Assembly (NCBI RefSeq): GCF_000425885.1
Contig: NZ_AUEH01000009.1
Span: 1 to 64,000 of the forward strand
DNA from: Schleiferilactobacillus harbinensis DSM 16991
GTDB taxonomy: Bacteria > Bacillota > Bacilli > Lactobacillales > Lactobacillaceae
DNA: 64,000 bases
Direction of reading: 5' to 3'
In this document: positions 25,024-34,512 of the stretch, piece by piece
Layout of the letters: the number at the start of each line of letters is the position of its first letter
Position numbering within the stretch: position 1 is the stretch's first letter
Notes under the pieces: model-generated
What the model saw: only the letters and a program-made list of their open reading frames with translations
The model's database searches: none
What the model was told of the DNA's origin: nothing
Translations under genes and position numbers: made by a program

Positions 25024-25086
25024 ATGACAACGACAATCATCAAAACCAGCCAGCGGATAGGAGGCGGCGTCGATGGGCATCATTAA
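25024..25086 (+). pseudogene. Relic of a duplicated ABC ATPase gene (20 codons)
   Basis: A 20-codon ORF (MTTTIIKTSQRIGGGVDGHH) lies exactly where the ATPase gene stands in the first copy. Upstream are the same RBS context (ggagtggcaggc versus ggagtggccggc) and promoter. Its end GGGVDGHH matches the end of the intact ATPase, GGGDDGHH, and its TAA overlaps the permease start in the same way. The interior of the ATPase has been deleted. It may now act only as a translational leader for the permease. Confidence 0.7.
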
Positions 25087-27451
25087 CCGCATCACCAAGC
25101 GGACCTTACAGGGCGAAATGAGCCGAACCCTGCTGACAATTTTCTCCATGGCCATCGCCGCGACGCTGGTCGTGGCCACACTGGTGGGGTTTACCAGCGG
25201 TCAAGACAGTCTGTACCACGCTGAACTGAAAAAGACTGGCGGCATGCAATTTGTGATTCGCGATGTCCCCCGGCAAAAGGCGGCCAAATTACGGCAGAAT
25301 GCGGCAGTGGAAAAGTCCCTCGTCTTTGCCAACTTGGGCCGGTTCACCTTACCCAAAGCTCAGGGGGTCACGGACCCAACGACCAAAACGCCGGAACTTG
25401 TGGCCATGGATCAAACGGCGCTCACGCAATTGGCCAAACCGTTGCTGGTGAGCGGCCGGGTGCCGCGCAATCATACGGAACTAATTGTTCCCACAGATCT
25501 CGCGACAAAAAAATCGCTGCTCGGCCGGTCACTCACGCTCCAGACTGCCCATGGCGAGCAGCGCTTCACCGTCGTCGGTACGATGTACGGCTACCAACAG
25601 TTTGCCCGGGCGTACCGGTGGATCACCGCGAACAGCACCCGCAGTGCGGCCACGCCAACGGTCCACGTCGCTGGCAGCCTGACCTATATCAAACGGCTGC
25701 GCAGCCAAGTGGCGGCGTTGGCCGACCAGGCTGGCGTCAGGCCGCGTCAAACTAATATTATTTATAACGAAAATGCGCTGACGATCATCGGCGCTGGCGC
25801 CGATCTGATCAATAAAGCCGCCCTAACCGGCTTCTTAGCGCTCGTTCTGACCGTCATTGGGTTGGCCGCCGGCATCATGATTTATACCAGTATCAACTTG
25901 GGTGTGTGGGCCCGAATCCGCCGCTATGGCCTGCTGCGCTCGCTGGGCGCCACGCCCCAGCAGATCCGGCAGCTGGTCTATCGGGAGGGCATCGCCTTGA
26001 TTCTGCCAGCCTTAGCCATTGGATATCTGGCGGCCTTGACCGGTCTCGCCGGGGTCATGGCCTTTCTCAACCGCCGGTTCGCGACGGCCGGCATGACCGA
26101 TATGCACCTCGTCCTCAGCCTGCACCCTTGGCCGCTGCTCGGCAGTGCCCTCTTCATGCTGCTGATCACATTCCTCGCCAGTGCCCGGCCCGCCGCCAGA
26201 GCCGCCCGGGTCGCACCCTTAGCCGCCGTCCGGGACAATCTGACCGCGCCGCATCTGCGTGCCCGACAGTTACGGCCCAGTGTGTGGCAGCGGCTGATGC
26301 CCACCCCCTGGGGGCAATTGGCCGCGAAGAATTACCGGCGCAACAGCGGCACCCGCTGGACGATGATCACCGCGTTAACGGTCTCCATTGTCATCTTTAT
26401 CGGCTTCACCAGTTTTATTCGGACCGCACTGCAGAGCACCACGATCACTTATGGAACCGGCATTGATGTATCAACCACGCTGGTCAATCGTACCGATACG
26501 GCGCCTTTGCAGCAGCTGGCGACGCTGAAAAATGTTAAAGAAGCCGCGGCGGTGCAGGTCAGTACCATCCAATTAGCCCAGCGGCCGCAGGGATTCAGCG
26601 ATATCTACCTCAATCTGCTGGTGGTGCCGCCAGCGGTCTTTGCCCGCTACTTCGATAATCAAATGACGCTGTTGAACCGGGCCGTTACCACAGTGTCCGC
26701 CAGCGGTCAGCATCAAGAAAGCTGGGTCTTTCCCCAAACGGACCCGCCTAGTTCGCTGATCATTGACCGGCACACCACGCTGCCCGTTGCCCAAATGATC
26801 AAGGCCAATACGCCCATGTTGCGCGCCATCGCCAGTGATCGCGGCGGCCTGGTCATTTCCCAGGCCCAGTATGCGCGGCTCCGCAAAGGCCGCAGCAAAA
26901 CGATGACCCCTGTGAGCGAAACAGTCTTCATGCTGCGCTTGCGTGATTTGAAGAAACACCGCAGTACCGCCGCCCAGGTGCAGGAGATCCTCTCCGCGCC
27001 CTACATTTACGATCGGATCGCCGAAAACCAAACCAACGACAGCTTTATCCTGGCGGCGCAAGTGATCGTCTATAGCTTCCTCGCTTTATTAAGTTTGGTC
27101 AGTCTGGCCAACATCATCGATCATATCTTTGCCAATCTCTTGCAGCGCCGGGGTGAACTCGCGATGCTGCAATCAATCGGCACGACCCCGGCCCAAGTCA
27201 CCCGCATGCTGGGGCTGGAACATGGCCGGCTGCTCCTGATCAGTCTCTTCTGGGGCAGTGTGCTGGGCGCTGCGCTGAGTTACGCGCTGCAACGCCAAAT
27301 CGGTTCGATTTATGAATTGACTTTCGTCCCACCCTGGTCCGAAATCGCCGCGGTCGCCCTCGTCCTGCTCACCGTCTGGCTCGTTTTCGCAGGCGTCAGC
27401 TACCGGCTGGTGCGCAAACAAAACATTGACCACTGGCTGCGCTTGACGTGA
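25073..27451 (+). CDS. FtsX-like ABC permease, copy 2
   Basis: A 792-residue paralogue of the upstream permease, co-linear throughout: an identical start MGIINRITKRTLQGEM, the same RYGLLRSLGATPQQIRQLVYREG loop and the same end QNIDHWLRLT. The extracellular segments differ most, suggesting altered ligand range. RBS TAGGAGG lies eight bases upstream. It has no ATPase gene of its own, only a 20-codon relic, so it would have to use the ATPase at 21853. Base composition is visibly more GC-rich than copy 1. Confidence 0.92.
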   Translation: MGIINRITKRTLQGEMSRTLLTIFSMAIAATLVVATLVGFTSGQDSLYHAELKKTGGMQFVIRDVPRQKAAKLRQNAAVEKSLVFANLGRFTLPKAQGVTDPTTKTPELVAMDQTALTQLAKPLLVSGRVPRNHTELIVPTDLATKKSLLGRSLTLQTAHGEQRFTVVGTMYGYQQFARAYRWITANSTRSAATPTVHVAGSLTYIKRLRSQVAALADQAGVRPRQTNIIYNENALTIIGAGADLINKAALTGFLALVLTVIGLAAGIMIYTSINLGVWARIRRYGLLRSLGATPQQIRQLVYREGIALILPALAIGYLAALTGLAGVMAFLNRRFATAGMTDMHLVLSLHPWPLLGSALFMLLITFLASARPAARAARVAPLAAVRDNLTAPHLRARQLRPSVWQRLMPTPWGQLAAKNYRRNSGTRWTMITALTVSIVIFIGFTSFIRTALQSTTITYGTGIDVSTTLVNRTDTAPLQQLATLKNVKEAAAVQVSTIQLAQRPQGFSDIYLNLLVVPPAVFARYFDNQMTLLNRAVTTVSASGQHQESWVFPQTDPPSSLIIDRHTTLPVAQMIKANTPMLRAIASDRGGLVISQAQYARLRKGRSKTMTPVSETVFMLRLRDLKKHRSTAAQVQEILSAPYIYDRIAENQTNDSFILAAQVIVYSFLALLSLVSLANIIDHIFANLLQRRGELAMLQSIGTTPAQVTRMLGLEHGRLLLISLFWGSVLGAALSYALQRQIGSIYELTFVPPWSEIAAVALVLLTVWLVFAGVSYRLVRKQNIDHWLRLT

Positions 27452-27456
27452 CCAGG

Positions 27457-27503
27457 CAAAAAGAACCGGTGCCGAGGAGAAATCCCCAGCACCGGTTCTT
27501 CGT
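27457..27503. terminator. Terminator between permease copy 2 and the amino acid ABC operon
   Basis: gaaccggtgc pairs with gcaccggttc; TTCGTTT follows on the plus strand and TTCTTTTT on the minus strand, so it can serve both convergent units. Confidence 0.8.
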
Positions 27504-27513
27504 TTAACCACTC

Positions 27514-28260
27514 TTAAACGCGGCTCATATACCGCTTCAAGAACTCCTGCGTCCGCTGTTCCTGCGGATGTTCGAAGATCTGCTCTGGCGTGCCGCTTTC
27601 GGCCAGCACCCCATCATTCATGAAGCAGACAATATCCGACACATCGCGGGCAAACTGCATCTCGTGGGTGACGATGACCATCGTCAGTCCCGTGTGGGCC
27701 AGCTTGGACATGGTGTTCAAGACCTCGTCCACCATCTCGGGGTCCAGCGCTGACGTCGGTTCATCGAACAGCAGCACTTCTGGATCCATCGCTTCCGCCC
27801 GGGCAATGGCAACCCGCTGCTGCTGGCCGCCGGAGAGCTGATCCGGCTTGGCGTTAACGTAAGGTGCCATACCGACACTTTCCAATAACGCCATGGCGTG
27901 CGACCTAGCCTCAGCCGGATTCCGCTTCAACACAGTGGTCTGACCGACCATCACGTTTTGCAGCACATCCAGGTTATTGAACAGATTGAAACTCTGGAAC
28001 ACCATCCCGACTTTCGCCCGATACAGCGTGACATCGAAATCATCGGCTAAGATGCTTTGGTCATGGAAGCGAATATCGCCGCCGGTGGGCTGCTCCAACA
28101 GATTGATGTTCCGCAACAGGGTGGATTTCCCACTGCCGGACGCTCCGATGATCGACAGGACTTCGCCCTTATGCACATCCAAATTGATGTCCTTCAATAC
28201 TTCGTGGTCTCCAAAGGACTTATGCAGGTTTTGCACTTGCAAGATCATTTCGTCTTTCAT
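27514..28260 (-). CDS. Amino acid ABC transporter ATP-binding protein (GlnQ type)
   Basis: A 248-residue polar amino acid ATPase with Walker [11 protein letters not shown]-loop in VFQSFNLF, signature LSGGQQQR, Walker [17 protein letters not shown] and H-loop VIVTHEM. The downstream C-terminus ENPQEQRT-like ([15 protein letters not shown]) is characteristic of the HisP/GlnQ group. It follows the binding-protein/permease gene by two bases and is the second gene of a lysine-riboswitch operon. Confidence 0.95.
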   Translation of the reverse strand: MKDEMILQVQNLHKSFGDHEVLKDINLDVHKGEVLSIIGASGSGKSTLLRNINLLEQPTGGDIRFHDQSILADDFDVTLYRAKVGMVFQSFNLFNNLDVLQNVMVGQTTVLKRNPAEARSHAMALLESVGMAPYVNAKPDQLSGGQQQRVAIARAEAMDPEVLLFDEPTSALDPEMVDEVLNTMSKLAHTGLTMVIVTHEMQFARDVSDIVCFMNDGVLAESGTPEQIFEHPQEQRTQEFLKRYMSRV

Positions 28261-28262
28261 AC

Positions 28263-29879
28263 TTAGGCGTCCTTTCTGCTTGTAGCGGCACCGATCTTCG
28301 GCGTCTCGACTTGCATCTGATTATTCATCACGTTATAGTTCTTCGGCCCATCCATGTGCTTCTCGATCAACCGGAACAGCCGGGAAATCGTGAAGGTCAT
28401 GATCAGGTAAATGCCCGAAATGACCAGGTAGGTGTGGAAGAATTGGAAGTTCTGTCCGGCGATGGTTTCCCCGGAGAAGAACAGTTCAGAAACCGAAATG
28501 ACACTCAGTACCGATGTATCCTTAATGTTCACGATGAATTCATTCGTCACGGCCGGCAGCGAATTCCGCACGGCTTGGGGCAAAATGACCTTGCGCATCA
28601 TTTGGAAATGGGTCATGCCCAGCGCGTTGGCGGCTTCAAACTGGCCATCATCCACGGAGGTAATACCGCCCCGAATAATTTCAGAAATATACGCCCCGGT
28701 ATTGATGGACACAATGATCAGGGCCGCAGCGGTACGGTCGATACTCAAGTGCAGCGCCTGGGCAGAGCCGTAATAAAGGACAGCCGCTTGCACGATCATT
28801 GGCGTGCCCCGGAAGACTTCGATGTACACGGCCAGCAGCCAATCGAAGAAACGCAGGATGCCCCGCTTACCCATGGAGCGCGGCCGGGGAATGGTCCGAA
28901 TGATACCGACCAGCAGGCCGATGATGAAGCCGACCAAGGTCCCAACGACCGCCAGCAAAATGGTCATTCCGGTGCCCCGCAGGAGCATGCCGCCATATTG
29001 TTTCATCAAGCTGACGAACCAATTGCCGGTGTTGCCGGTGGACGGCTGATTGGCCACAGCTTCGTTCATGATCTGAGTCCGCTGTTTTTGGGAAATTCCG
29101 GCCAGCACTTCATTGATCTTAGCTTTGTACTCGTAACCCTTGCGCACCCCGATGGCCAAGTCGCTTTCATCAGGATTCGTCTTGAACCCTTGACCCTTGG
29201 CAAAGTGGATCATCTTCAAGTTGGGGTTCGCGGCTTCCGCGGAACTGCCTTCCGGCACTTCGGACGCATAGCCGTCGATCGTGCCGGATTCAATGGCCGC
29301 CCGCATCGCTGGGAAGTTATTCATCGCCGGTTCCTTGATAACCCCTTTGATTTGAGAAATGGCGTCGTAATCCGACGTGCTCAATTGGCCAGTGATCTTG
29401 GCCCCTTTGAAGTCCTTTAATGATGTCGCATTGGCGTACTTGCCGTCTTTCCGGACGACCATTGTCATGTTGGAAACATAATACGTATTGGTGAAGTCGA
29501 TCGTCTTGCGCCGTTCCGGCGTCGGGGACATCCCGGCGATAATGGCATCGATCTTGCCGGACGTTAAGGCCGGCGGCAGGCCGTCCCAGTCAGTTTTCAC
29601 GACCACCGGTGTTTTGCCCAGCGCCTTGGCGATCCGCTTGGCGATCTGGACATCATACCCGTTGGCGTATTCGTTAGAGCCTTGGATCTTCACGGCCCCA
29701 TTACTGCTGTCGCTCTGGGTCCAGTTGAACGGGGCATAGCCCGCTTCCATCCCGACCTTGAACTCGCCGTTGTCCTTGCTGGCGGCCTGCACGGACGTAT
29801 TGCCCGCAGCCGCCAAGCCGATTCCTAACAACCCCAGGACCGCTAGAGCGGCCCACCACTTCTTCAGTAAATGCGACAT
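28263..29879 (-). CDS. Fused amino acid-binding protein and permease, probable lysine importer
   Basis: A 538-residue fusion. A signal sequence (about 1-32) is followed by a PBP-II amino acid-binding domain (~38-265: [36 protein letters not shown]). The permease domain follows (~290-520) with the EAA-like [22 protein letters not shown]. This is the GlnP architecture, in which the binding domain is tethered to the transporter. A lysine riboswitch in its leader indicates lysine, or a related basic amino acid, as substrate. RBS AAGGGAGAG. Confidence 0.94.
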   Translation of the reverse strand: MSHLLKKWWAALAVLGLLGIGLAAAGNTSVQAASKDNGEFKVGMEAGYAPFNWTQSDSSNGAVKIQGSNEYANGYDVQIAKRIAKALGKTPVVVKTDWDGLPPALTSGKIDAIIAGMSPTPERRKTIDFTNTYYVSNMTMVVRKDGKYANATSLKDFKGAKITGQLSTSDYDAISQIKGVIKEPAMNNFPAMRAAIESGTIDGYASEVPEGSSAEAANPNLKMIHFAKGQGFKTNPDESDLAIGVRKGYEYKAKINEVLAGISQKQRTQIMNEAVANQPSTGNTGNWFVSLMKQYGGMLLRGTGMTILLAVVGTLVGFIIGLLVGIIRTIPRPRSMGKRGILRFFDWLLAVYIEVFRGTPMIVQAAVLYYGSAQALHLSIDRTAAALIIVSINTGAYISEIIRGGITSVDDGQFEAANALGMTHFQMMRKVILPQAVRNSLPAVTNEFIVNIKDTSVLSVISVSELFFSGETIAGQNFQFFHTYLVISGIYLIMTFTISRLFRLIEKHMDGPKNYNVMNNQMQVETPKIGAATSRKDA

Positions 29880-29931
29880 GCTAATTCTCTCCCTTCAATG
29901 TTTAAACACCACCGAGGGGAAATAGAGAACC

Positions 29932-29973
29932 AAAAAGGCCTTTGTCAAATTCGATAGAATTCAACAAAGGCCT
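29932..29973 (-). terminator. Riboswitch expression-platform terminator
   Basis: aggcctttgt pairs with acaaaggcct, extended by gaatt/aattc inside, followed by TTTTTGG on the minus strand. It sits between the lysine aptamer and the transporter gene. Confidence 0.88.
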
Positions 29974-30001
29974 AAGACTAATTCTTCATCGTTCAAGAAC
30001 C

Positions 30002-30176
30002 AGAATAGCGCTCCTTGACCGGCGATGTTTTACTCGCTAATCAAGACAGTTCCGCAGGTATTCCCCAACGGCCCCAACAGGCAGTGCCACGGCGCACTGC
30101 CCATTTCGGCGAACTCTCCTCCGGTCCCTTCAGCGCATCCGCATGCTCCAGGGCCCTCATAGATTTCGCAACCTCT
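30002..30176 (-). promoter_or_regulatory. Lysine riboswitch (L box)
   Basis: On the minus strand the leader shows the L-box landmarks in order: agaggttgcg (30176 downward), a GC-rich P2 arm, ggaggagagttcgccgaaa (consensus GGGGAAAAUCGCCGAA), a long P3 hairpin gggcagtgcgccgtggcactgcc, tgttgggg, ggaactgtcttgatt (consensus ACUGUCAU) and closing ggagcgctattct. A terminator follows. Lysine binding would favour termination, repressing the downstream importer. The P1 closing strands were matched by eye. Confidence 0.88.
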
Positions 30177-30212
30177 ATTTCTTCGTGGTAGTTATTTAGC
30201 TGTCTGCCGATG

Positions 30213-30241
30213 ATGTTAACGGAGTTTCATCCGGGTGTCAA
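30213..30241 (-). promoter_or_regulatory. Promoter of the lysine riboswitch operon
   Basis: TTGACA (30236-30241), a 17-base spacer and TAACAT (30213-30218) on the minus strand. Start near 30206, about 30 bases before the aptamer. Confidence 0.7.
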
Positions 30242-30334
30242 CCCTGAGTTTTCAGAAATTGCCGAAAACAGCACACAAAATCGGCTTGAATATGCCAAAA
30301 AAGCCGCTGCCCAGGCAGTGGTAAAAAGTGCAAC

Positions 30335-30523
30335 CTAGTCCGTCGGCCGCTGTCCCCGCATTTGGCCGTAGTGCGCAAGGGCCAGCGCGGCAATCGTCCC
30401 GCCAGCCACGCCTAGCGCTGAGAGAGCGGTGGAAAATGTTTTAGACAATAGCACTGTCGCGCCGCCAACGATCAATATCAAAGTAAATCCATACTTGAGA
30501 AGAAACACTTGCAGCTTGCGCAT
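30335..30523 (-). CDS. Small two-helix membrane protein
   Basis: A 62-residue protein (MRKLQVFLLKYGFTLILIVG onward) with two hydrophobic helices and a short polar C-terminus (YGQMRGQRPTD). No family recognised. The first possible ATG (30529) would add two residues. A short GC hairpin with a T6 tail (30296-30320) lies after it. Its role is unknown; size and topology would also suit a holin-like or regulatory membrane peptide, without direct support. Confidence 0.5.
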   Translation of the reverse strand: MRKLQVFLLKYGFTLILIVGGATVLLSKTFSTALSALGVAGGTIAALALAHYGQMRGQRPTD

Positions 30524-30674
30524 CGTCATCGCCCCAATCTAAATGAGTGAATCTGCCAGCGTCGTTGTGTCGAGCTTGTTTTCTCATTGGCAATGAAAAC
30601 GCTATCAATAGTTTTATTATATTAGGTGAATCAATGACCGTCAACTCTTTTGGCTTACGCTAGACCAATGAGTG

Positions 30675-31478
30675 CTATTCAGGAATACGGCCTGTCGCCA
30701 CCATCTCTTGCACATCCGCCACGATTCGGCCTTTCACGCTGTCCGTATCAGGCGTGACCACCGTGCCATGCTGCCCCGCAGTCAGTTCTGCTGCGATGGG
30801 CTGGGCATGCATGACAAAGTTCTGGGTCCCGGCGGTCCGATAAAACAGCCATTCCGGTGAAATCGTTAAGTAGACGGCTCGGTTCAACGCATTGCTGTGC
30901 ACTTTGGTCAGGGTGGCAACGATCTCGTCCCCTGGGGCGGCCGGGTCAAACCCATCCGCACGGACGAGCGTACTTCCCTGCAATTCAGCAGCGGTGAGTT
31001 TCTGTTGGCGCTGGGCATCCAGCTCGGCATTCTTGATCTTGCCGCCAGCAGTCAGAACACCGATTTCCTGACCCTTGAGAGCACTGTCTCCCTGGTACAC
31101 GGCAGTCACAAAAAGGGTATAAACCGTATGCGCCGTGTTATCAAAAGTCGCAAAGTCGGTCTGCACAATGGTGCCGCGCAGCACGGTGTTGACCCGCTGG
31201 GCTTCGTCTTTCAGCTTGGTCGGCAGCGGTGTCAGATACGCGGCCCCGCTGTAAAATGGTTTCAATCCCTTGAGTGACGCCAGCAAGGCCGGCCGATTCT
31301 TCTGGGCCGTGTGCTGAGCGGCCGCCAATTTTCGGTCAAAGCGCGACCAATGCTGACCGCTCTTGGTCGTTGGCACGGTCGCCGCCTTCGCCGTGCGGTT
31401 CTCCAACCCGCACCCGACCAAAACTGCACTCGACAGCAGCAAAAGCGCCCCGCCGATAACTTGTTTTCTGATCTCCAC
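30675..31478 (-). CDS. Hypothetical lipoprotein
   Basis: A 267-residue putative lipoprotein: the signal EIRKQVIGGALLLLSSAV is followed by the lipobox LVGC with Cys23. The mature part (from ENRTAKAATVPTT) is Ala/Lys-rich and beta-prone towards the C-terminus. I do not recognise the family. I chose GTG 31478, which has GGGGGG nine bases upstream; an in-frame ATG at 31496 would add six residues and has a poorer RBS. Divergent from alr. Confidence 0.65.
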   Translation of the reverse strand: MEIRKQVIGGALLLLSSAVLVGCGLENRTAKAATVPTTKSGQHWSRFDRKLAAAQHTAQKNRPALLASLKGLKPFYSGAAYLTPLPTKLKDEAQRVNTVLRGTIVQTDFATFDNTAHTVYTLFVTAVYQGDSALKGQEIGVLTAGGKIKNAELDAQRQQKLTAAELQGSTLVRADGFDPAAPGDEIVATLTKVHSNALNRAVYLTISPEWLFYRTAGTQNFVMHAQPIAAELTAGQHGTVVTPDTDSVKGRIVADVQEMVATGRIPE

Positions 31479-31677
31479 TCTATCATTGCCCCCCATGTCG
31501 TGTAATCGTTCACATTTCGGCGTCCTCATTTTCCCACTAAACGGCGGTTGATTCAAGTCCGATAAAATAACTCGCTGGTGCGTGGATTTCAAACTCGACT
31601 TGCACCAATTTGGGGGACTCGCTATAATGGGGCCAATGTGCCATAATCTCATTTTCTTAGAAAGTAGGAATTGACCC

Positions 31678-32790
31678 ATGGTTGTTGCCCAGCACCGGCC
31701 CACGCGGCTCCTCATTTCTCAGCAAGCCATTGCCCATAATCTGGCCGTTGTGCGGCAAGTGTCCGGTTGCCGCACCATTTTTATGGCCGTGAAGGATAAC
31801 GCCTATGGCTTCGGCTTGCTACCGGTCAGCCGGGCCGTCCTCGCCGGCGGCGCTCAAGGATTGGCGGTCGCGGTACTGGACGAAGCCCTCGTGCTGCGCG
31901 CCGCCGGGATCAAAGCGCCGATTCTCATCATGTCCTTGCTGGATGCCCAATACGCCCAAGCGTGTGCTGACCAGCAGGTCATTGTGACCGTAGCCAGTTT
32001 GGCCTGGCTCCAAAAGGCGCAGCACAATCTAACCGGTACCGCGCCGTTACTGGTTTCCCTGGGCCTCGATACAGGGATGGGCCGCATCGGCTACCGGAAC
32101 CGGGCAGAAATTGAAGAGAGTATCCGCTTTCTGCAGCAACACCCAACCCAATTTACCTACCAGGGGCTCATGACCCATTTTGCCGATTCGGACACCGTTG
32201 AAACAGATTATTTCCACCGCCAGGTGCGCCGCTGGCACGCCCTCACCGATGGCCTGCCCCAGCCGCCCATGGTCCACGTGGCCAACTCCGGCGCGGCGAT
32301 GTATCACGCCGCGGAAGTTCCCACCGATATCATTCGGATCGGGACCGTGGTCTACGGGATGGAACCCTCAGAGGGCACGATGCGGCCCGACAATTATTTA
32401 GACCAGATCGAACGGTTGGAATCAGAATTGATCATGGTCAAGCACGTGCCCGCCGGTGAGGGCCTGTCGTACGGTCATACTTATGTCACCCCCACCGCGG
32501 AATGGATCGGCACCATCCCCATTGGCTACGGCGACGGGCTAAGCCGCAAATTGAAAGGCTTCCCGGTACTGATTCAGGGTAAAAAATGCCCGATTATCGG
32601 TAATCTGACCATGGATGCGCTCATGGTCCGCCTGCCCGGACCGCTGCCGGTCCATACGCCAGTCACCCTGCTTGGACAAGATGGCGATCAGCGCCTAACG
32701 TTAACCGATATGGCCCAGCACACCGGCATTGCACCGTGGGAATTATCGATTCGGTTTGCAGAACGGCTGCCCAGAAAATTAGTGGACTAA
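31678..32790 (+). CDS. alr: Alanine racemase
   Basis: A 370-residue PLP-dependent racemase supplying D-alanine for peptidoglycan and teichoic acids. The PLP lysine is K39 in AVKDNAYGFG (usually VVKANAYGHG), and the second catalytic residue is the tyrosine of GLSYGHTYV near residue 262. GYGDGLSRKL and MDALMVRLP follow the usual C-terminal domain. The departures KDNAYGFG and MDALMV, and the end LPRKLVD, suggest a divergent branch or second copy rather than the standard acpS-linked alr. RBS is GAAAGTAGGA. Monocistronic with terminator. Confidence 0.93.
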   Translation: MVVAQHRPTRLLISQQAIAHNLAVVRQVSGCRTIFMAVKDNAYGFGLLPVSRAVLAGGAQGLAVAVLDEALVLRAAGIKAPILIMSLLDAQYAQACADQQVIVTVASLAWLQKAQHNLTGTAPLLVSLGLDTGMGRIGYRNRAEIEESIRFLQQHPTQFTYQGLMTHFADSDTVETDYFHRQVRRWHALTDGLPQPPMVHVANSGAAMYHAAEVPTDIIRIGTVVYGMEPSEGTMRPDNYLDQIERLESELIMVKHVPAGEGLSYGHTYVTPTAEWIGTIPIGYGDGLSRKLKGFPVLIQGKKCPIIGNLTMDALMVRLPGPLPVHTPVTLLGQDGDQRLTLTDMAQHTGIAPWELSIRFAERLPRKLVD

Positions 32791-32813
32791 AATGAGCACC
32801 CGCGCCCTCTGAC

Positions 32814-32856
32814 AAAAAAATCCTCAAACGCCAACTGATGGCCTTTGAGGATTTTT
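32814..32856. terminator. Bidirectional terminator between alr and the quinone operon
   Basis: aaaaaatcctcaaa pairs with tttgaggattttt around a 16-base loop; A- and T-runs serve both strands. Confidence 0.85.
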
Positions 32857-32870
32857 CAAAACCAATTATT

Positions 32871-33845
32871 TTATTGTTTCGGCGGGGTGTGCCGCGTTGT
32901 CCGGCCATGGGGCCGGACCGCCACGATCTTACCCGGGACGCCGCCTTGATCCAGCAGTTCATGGGCCTGCTGCACACCGGCAGCACTGAATGGTACATTG
33001 TCGGCAACGCGCATCGTCAGGCCATAGGTATCCGCCATGTGATTGAAATACATGAGAATATCATGGTCGCTGGTCTCCTGCTTGCCGCCGGCCGCTCGGA
33101 GGGTCACCCCGGCCGCGGCTGGGATCGTGCTGGTTTCGCCCACGGTGGTCACGATACCGGTCGGTTTTACCAGCCAAGCGGCCAACTCGCCGTTGGCCCC
33201 CATAGTGGCCGCGTCAACAACCAAGTCGAACCGCTGGGCCCAAGCGTTATCCCGCTTGGCGACCCCGTCGTAATAATACACATCGTCCGGCGTCAGCCAA
33301 TGAATAAAATCTTTGTGCCGTTCACCAGCGATGGCCAGCACGCGGGCGCCAGCATATTTCGCCAGCTGTACCGCGAGACTGCCCACGCTGCCGCTGGCCC
33401 CAATGACGGCGACGTTTTGGTCCTTTTGCAACTGGCCCAAAGAATGGACCAGCGCATAGGCCACCGTGCCCACATTGGGCAGAGCGGCTGCATCCAGGAA
33501 GGACAGCGCGGCACTCTTCGGCGCCACTTTGGCCAAAGAAGCCGTCACTACTTCTGAGTACCCGCGCAGGGGCCGATGATTCATTACGATATCACCGATG
33601 GCATAGTCTGTTACCCCTTCGCCGAGGGCACTGATCTTCCCCACGACATCCTGACCGGGAATGATCGGGAACGGCAGCGGCCGGGCCGTGGCTTGATCGC
33701 CGCGGCGCAGGCTGGCGTCATAGGGATTAAAGCCGAAACCGATCACGTCGATGGCGACTTGGCCCGCTTTGGGCGTCGGGGTTGGTTTTTCAATGGTTTG
33801 GAAGACTGCGGGTCCGCCAAACTTGTCAAAGCCGAATGCTTGCAT
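32871..33845 (-). CDS. NADP-dependent quinone oxidoreductase-like zinc-less MDR dehydrogenase
   Basis: A 324-residue medium-chain reductase of the quinone oxidoreductase group. The GroES-like N-terminus (GFGFNPYDASLRRGDQATAR, PIIPGQDVVGKI) lacks the catalytic zinc ligands. The Rossmann motif is GASGSVGSLAVQLAKYAGA. Such enzymes reduce quinones or alpha,beta-unsaturated carbonyls with NADPH. ATG 33845 has GAAGGAAAG upstream; longer readings run into the upstream esterase gene. It is the third gene of an operon with an MhqO-like dioxygenase and MhqD-like hydrolase, which supports a quinone-detoxification role. Confidence 0.88.
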   Translation of the reverse strand: MQAFGFDKFGGPAVFQTIEKPTPTPKAGQVAIDVIGFGFNPYDASLRRGDQATARPLPFPIIPGQDVVGKISALGEGVTDYAIGDIVMNHRPLRGYSEVVTASLAKVAPKSAALSFLDAAALPNVGTVAYALVHSLGQLQKDQNVAVIGASGSVGSLAVQLAKYAGARVLAIAGERHKDFIHWLTPDDVYYYDGVAKRDNAWAQRFDLVVDAATMGANGELAAWLVKPTGIVTTVGETSTIPAAAGVTLRAAGGKQETSDHDILMYFNHMADTYGLTMRVADNVPFSAAGVQQAHELLDQGGVPGKIVAVRPHGRTTRHTPPKQ

Positions 33846-33849
33846 CGAA

Positions 33850-34509
33850 TCACTGCTTTCCTTCAGTATCGTCAGGCTGCTCGAACCGGTCCAGCCAGAG
33901 GCGGGCCCCTTCAATTTCTTGCAGCGTGATCTGGTGGCCGGCATCACTGGCATGGGTAAAGACTTGCGCGCCCTGGTCAATGAAACCCTGGACCAAGGCG
34001 TTGAACGTGGGCACCGGGACAATGCGGTCGTCCCGGCCGTGGGACAGCCAGACCGGAATCCCGGCTAGCGGGGTATTATCCCGTTTAGGCACAGGATCAC
34101 TGACGGCCATCGGATGCAGCAGGATCGCCGCGTGGAACACCGGCCCGCCCCGCAGCATCAAGTCTGCTGCAATGTTCGCCCCATTGGAATATCCGATCAC
34201 GATCGGCGGCGCCGCCGGCAGATCGAGGTGTTTCAACAACGCCACCATACTCGTCAGCAGCCATTTTTCACCCGCGACCAGATCCTGAGCATCAAAACCG
34301 CCCGTGGGGGTATGTTTGAAGTACCGGGTCTGGCCGTTTTCTTGGATTCGGCCGCGCAGCCCAATCAACGGACTGTCCGGAAAAAGGCCAGCGCCAATGT
34401 CCAGCAGATCAGTCTCTTCTCCGCCAGTCCCATGCAGCAGCAGGACCGGGCTATAGTTCGCCCGCCCCGGCCGGTAGGTATAAAAGATATCGTCTCCTAA
34501 TTGGGCCAT
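33850..34509 (-). CDS. Carboxylesterase/phospholipase-like hydrolase (MhqD type)
   Basis: A 219-residue alpha/beta hydrolase: LLLHGTGGEETDLL oxyanion region, nucleophile GYSNGAN, the acid in SHGRDDRIVPV and the histidine in DAGHQITLQEI. Size and the HGTGGEETDLLDIG start match the MhqD/YodD carboxylesterases of Bacillus, which belong to the MhqR quinone-stress regulon. RBS GGAG sits nine bases before the ATG, inside the end of the dioxygenase gene. It is the middle gene of the three-gene operon. Confidence 0.88.
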   Translation of the reverse strand: MAQLGDDIFYTYRPGRANYSPVLLLHGTGGEETDLLDIGAGLFPDSPLIGLRGRIQENGQTRYFKHTPTGGFDAQDLVAGEKWLLTSMVALLKHLDLPAAPPIVIGYSNGANIAADLMLRGGPVFHAAILLHPMAVSDPVPKRDNTPLAGIPVWLSHGRDDRIVPVPTFNALVQGFIDQGAQVFTHASDAGHQITLQEIEGARLWLDRFEQPDDTEGKQ

Positions 34510-34512
34510 GGG

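Noticed and set aside
25024-25086. A dedicated regulatory leader peptide before permease copy 2
   Set aside because: Its flanks and C-terminal residues match the ends of the ATPase gene in copy 1, so a deletion relic explains it better.
28311-29420. A 369-codon open frame opposite the amino acid binding-protein/permease gene
   Set aside because: It is antisense to a clear GlnP-type fusion, has low-complexity His/Gln/Asp composition and no RBS. Long shadow frames are expected in GC-rich DNA.
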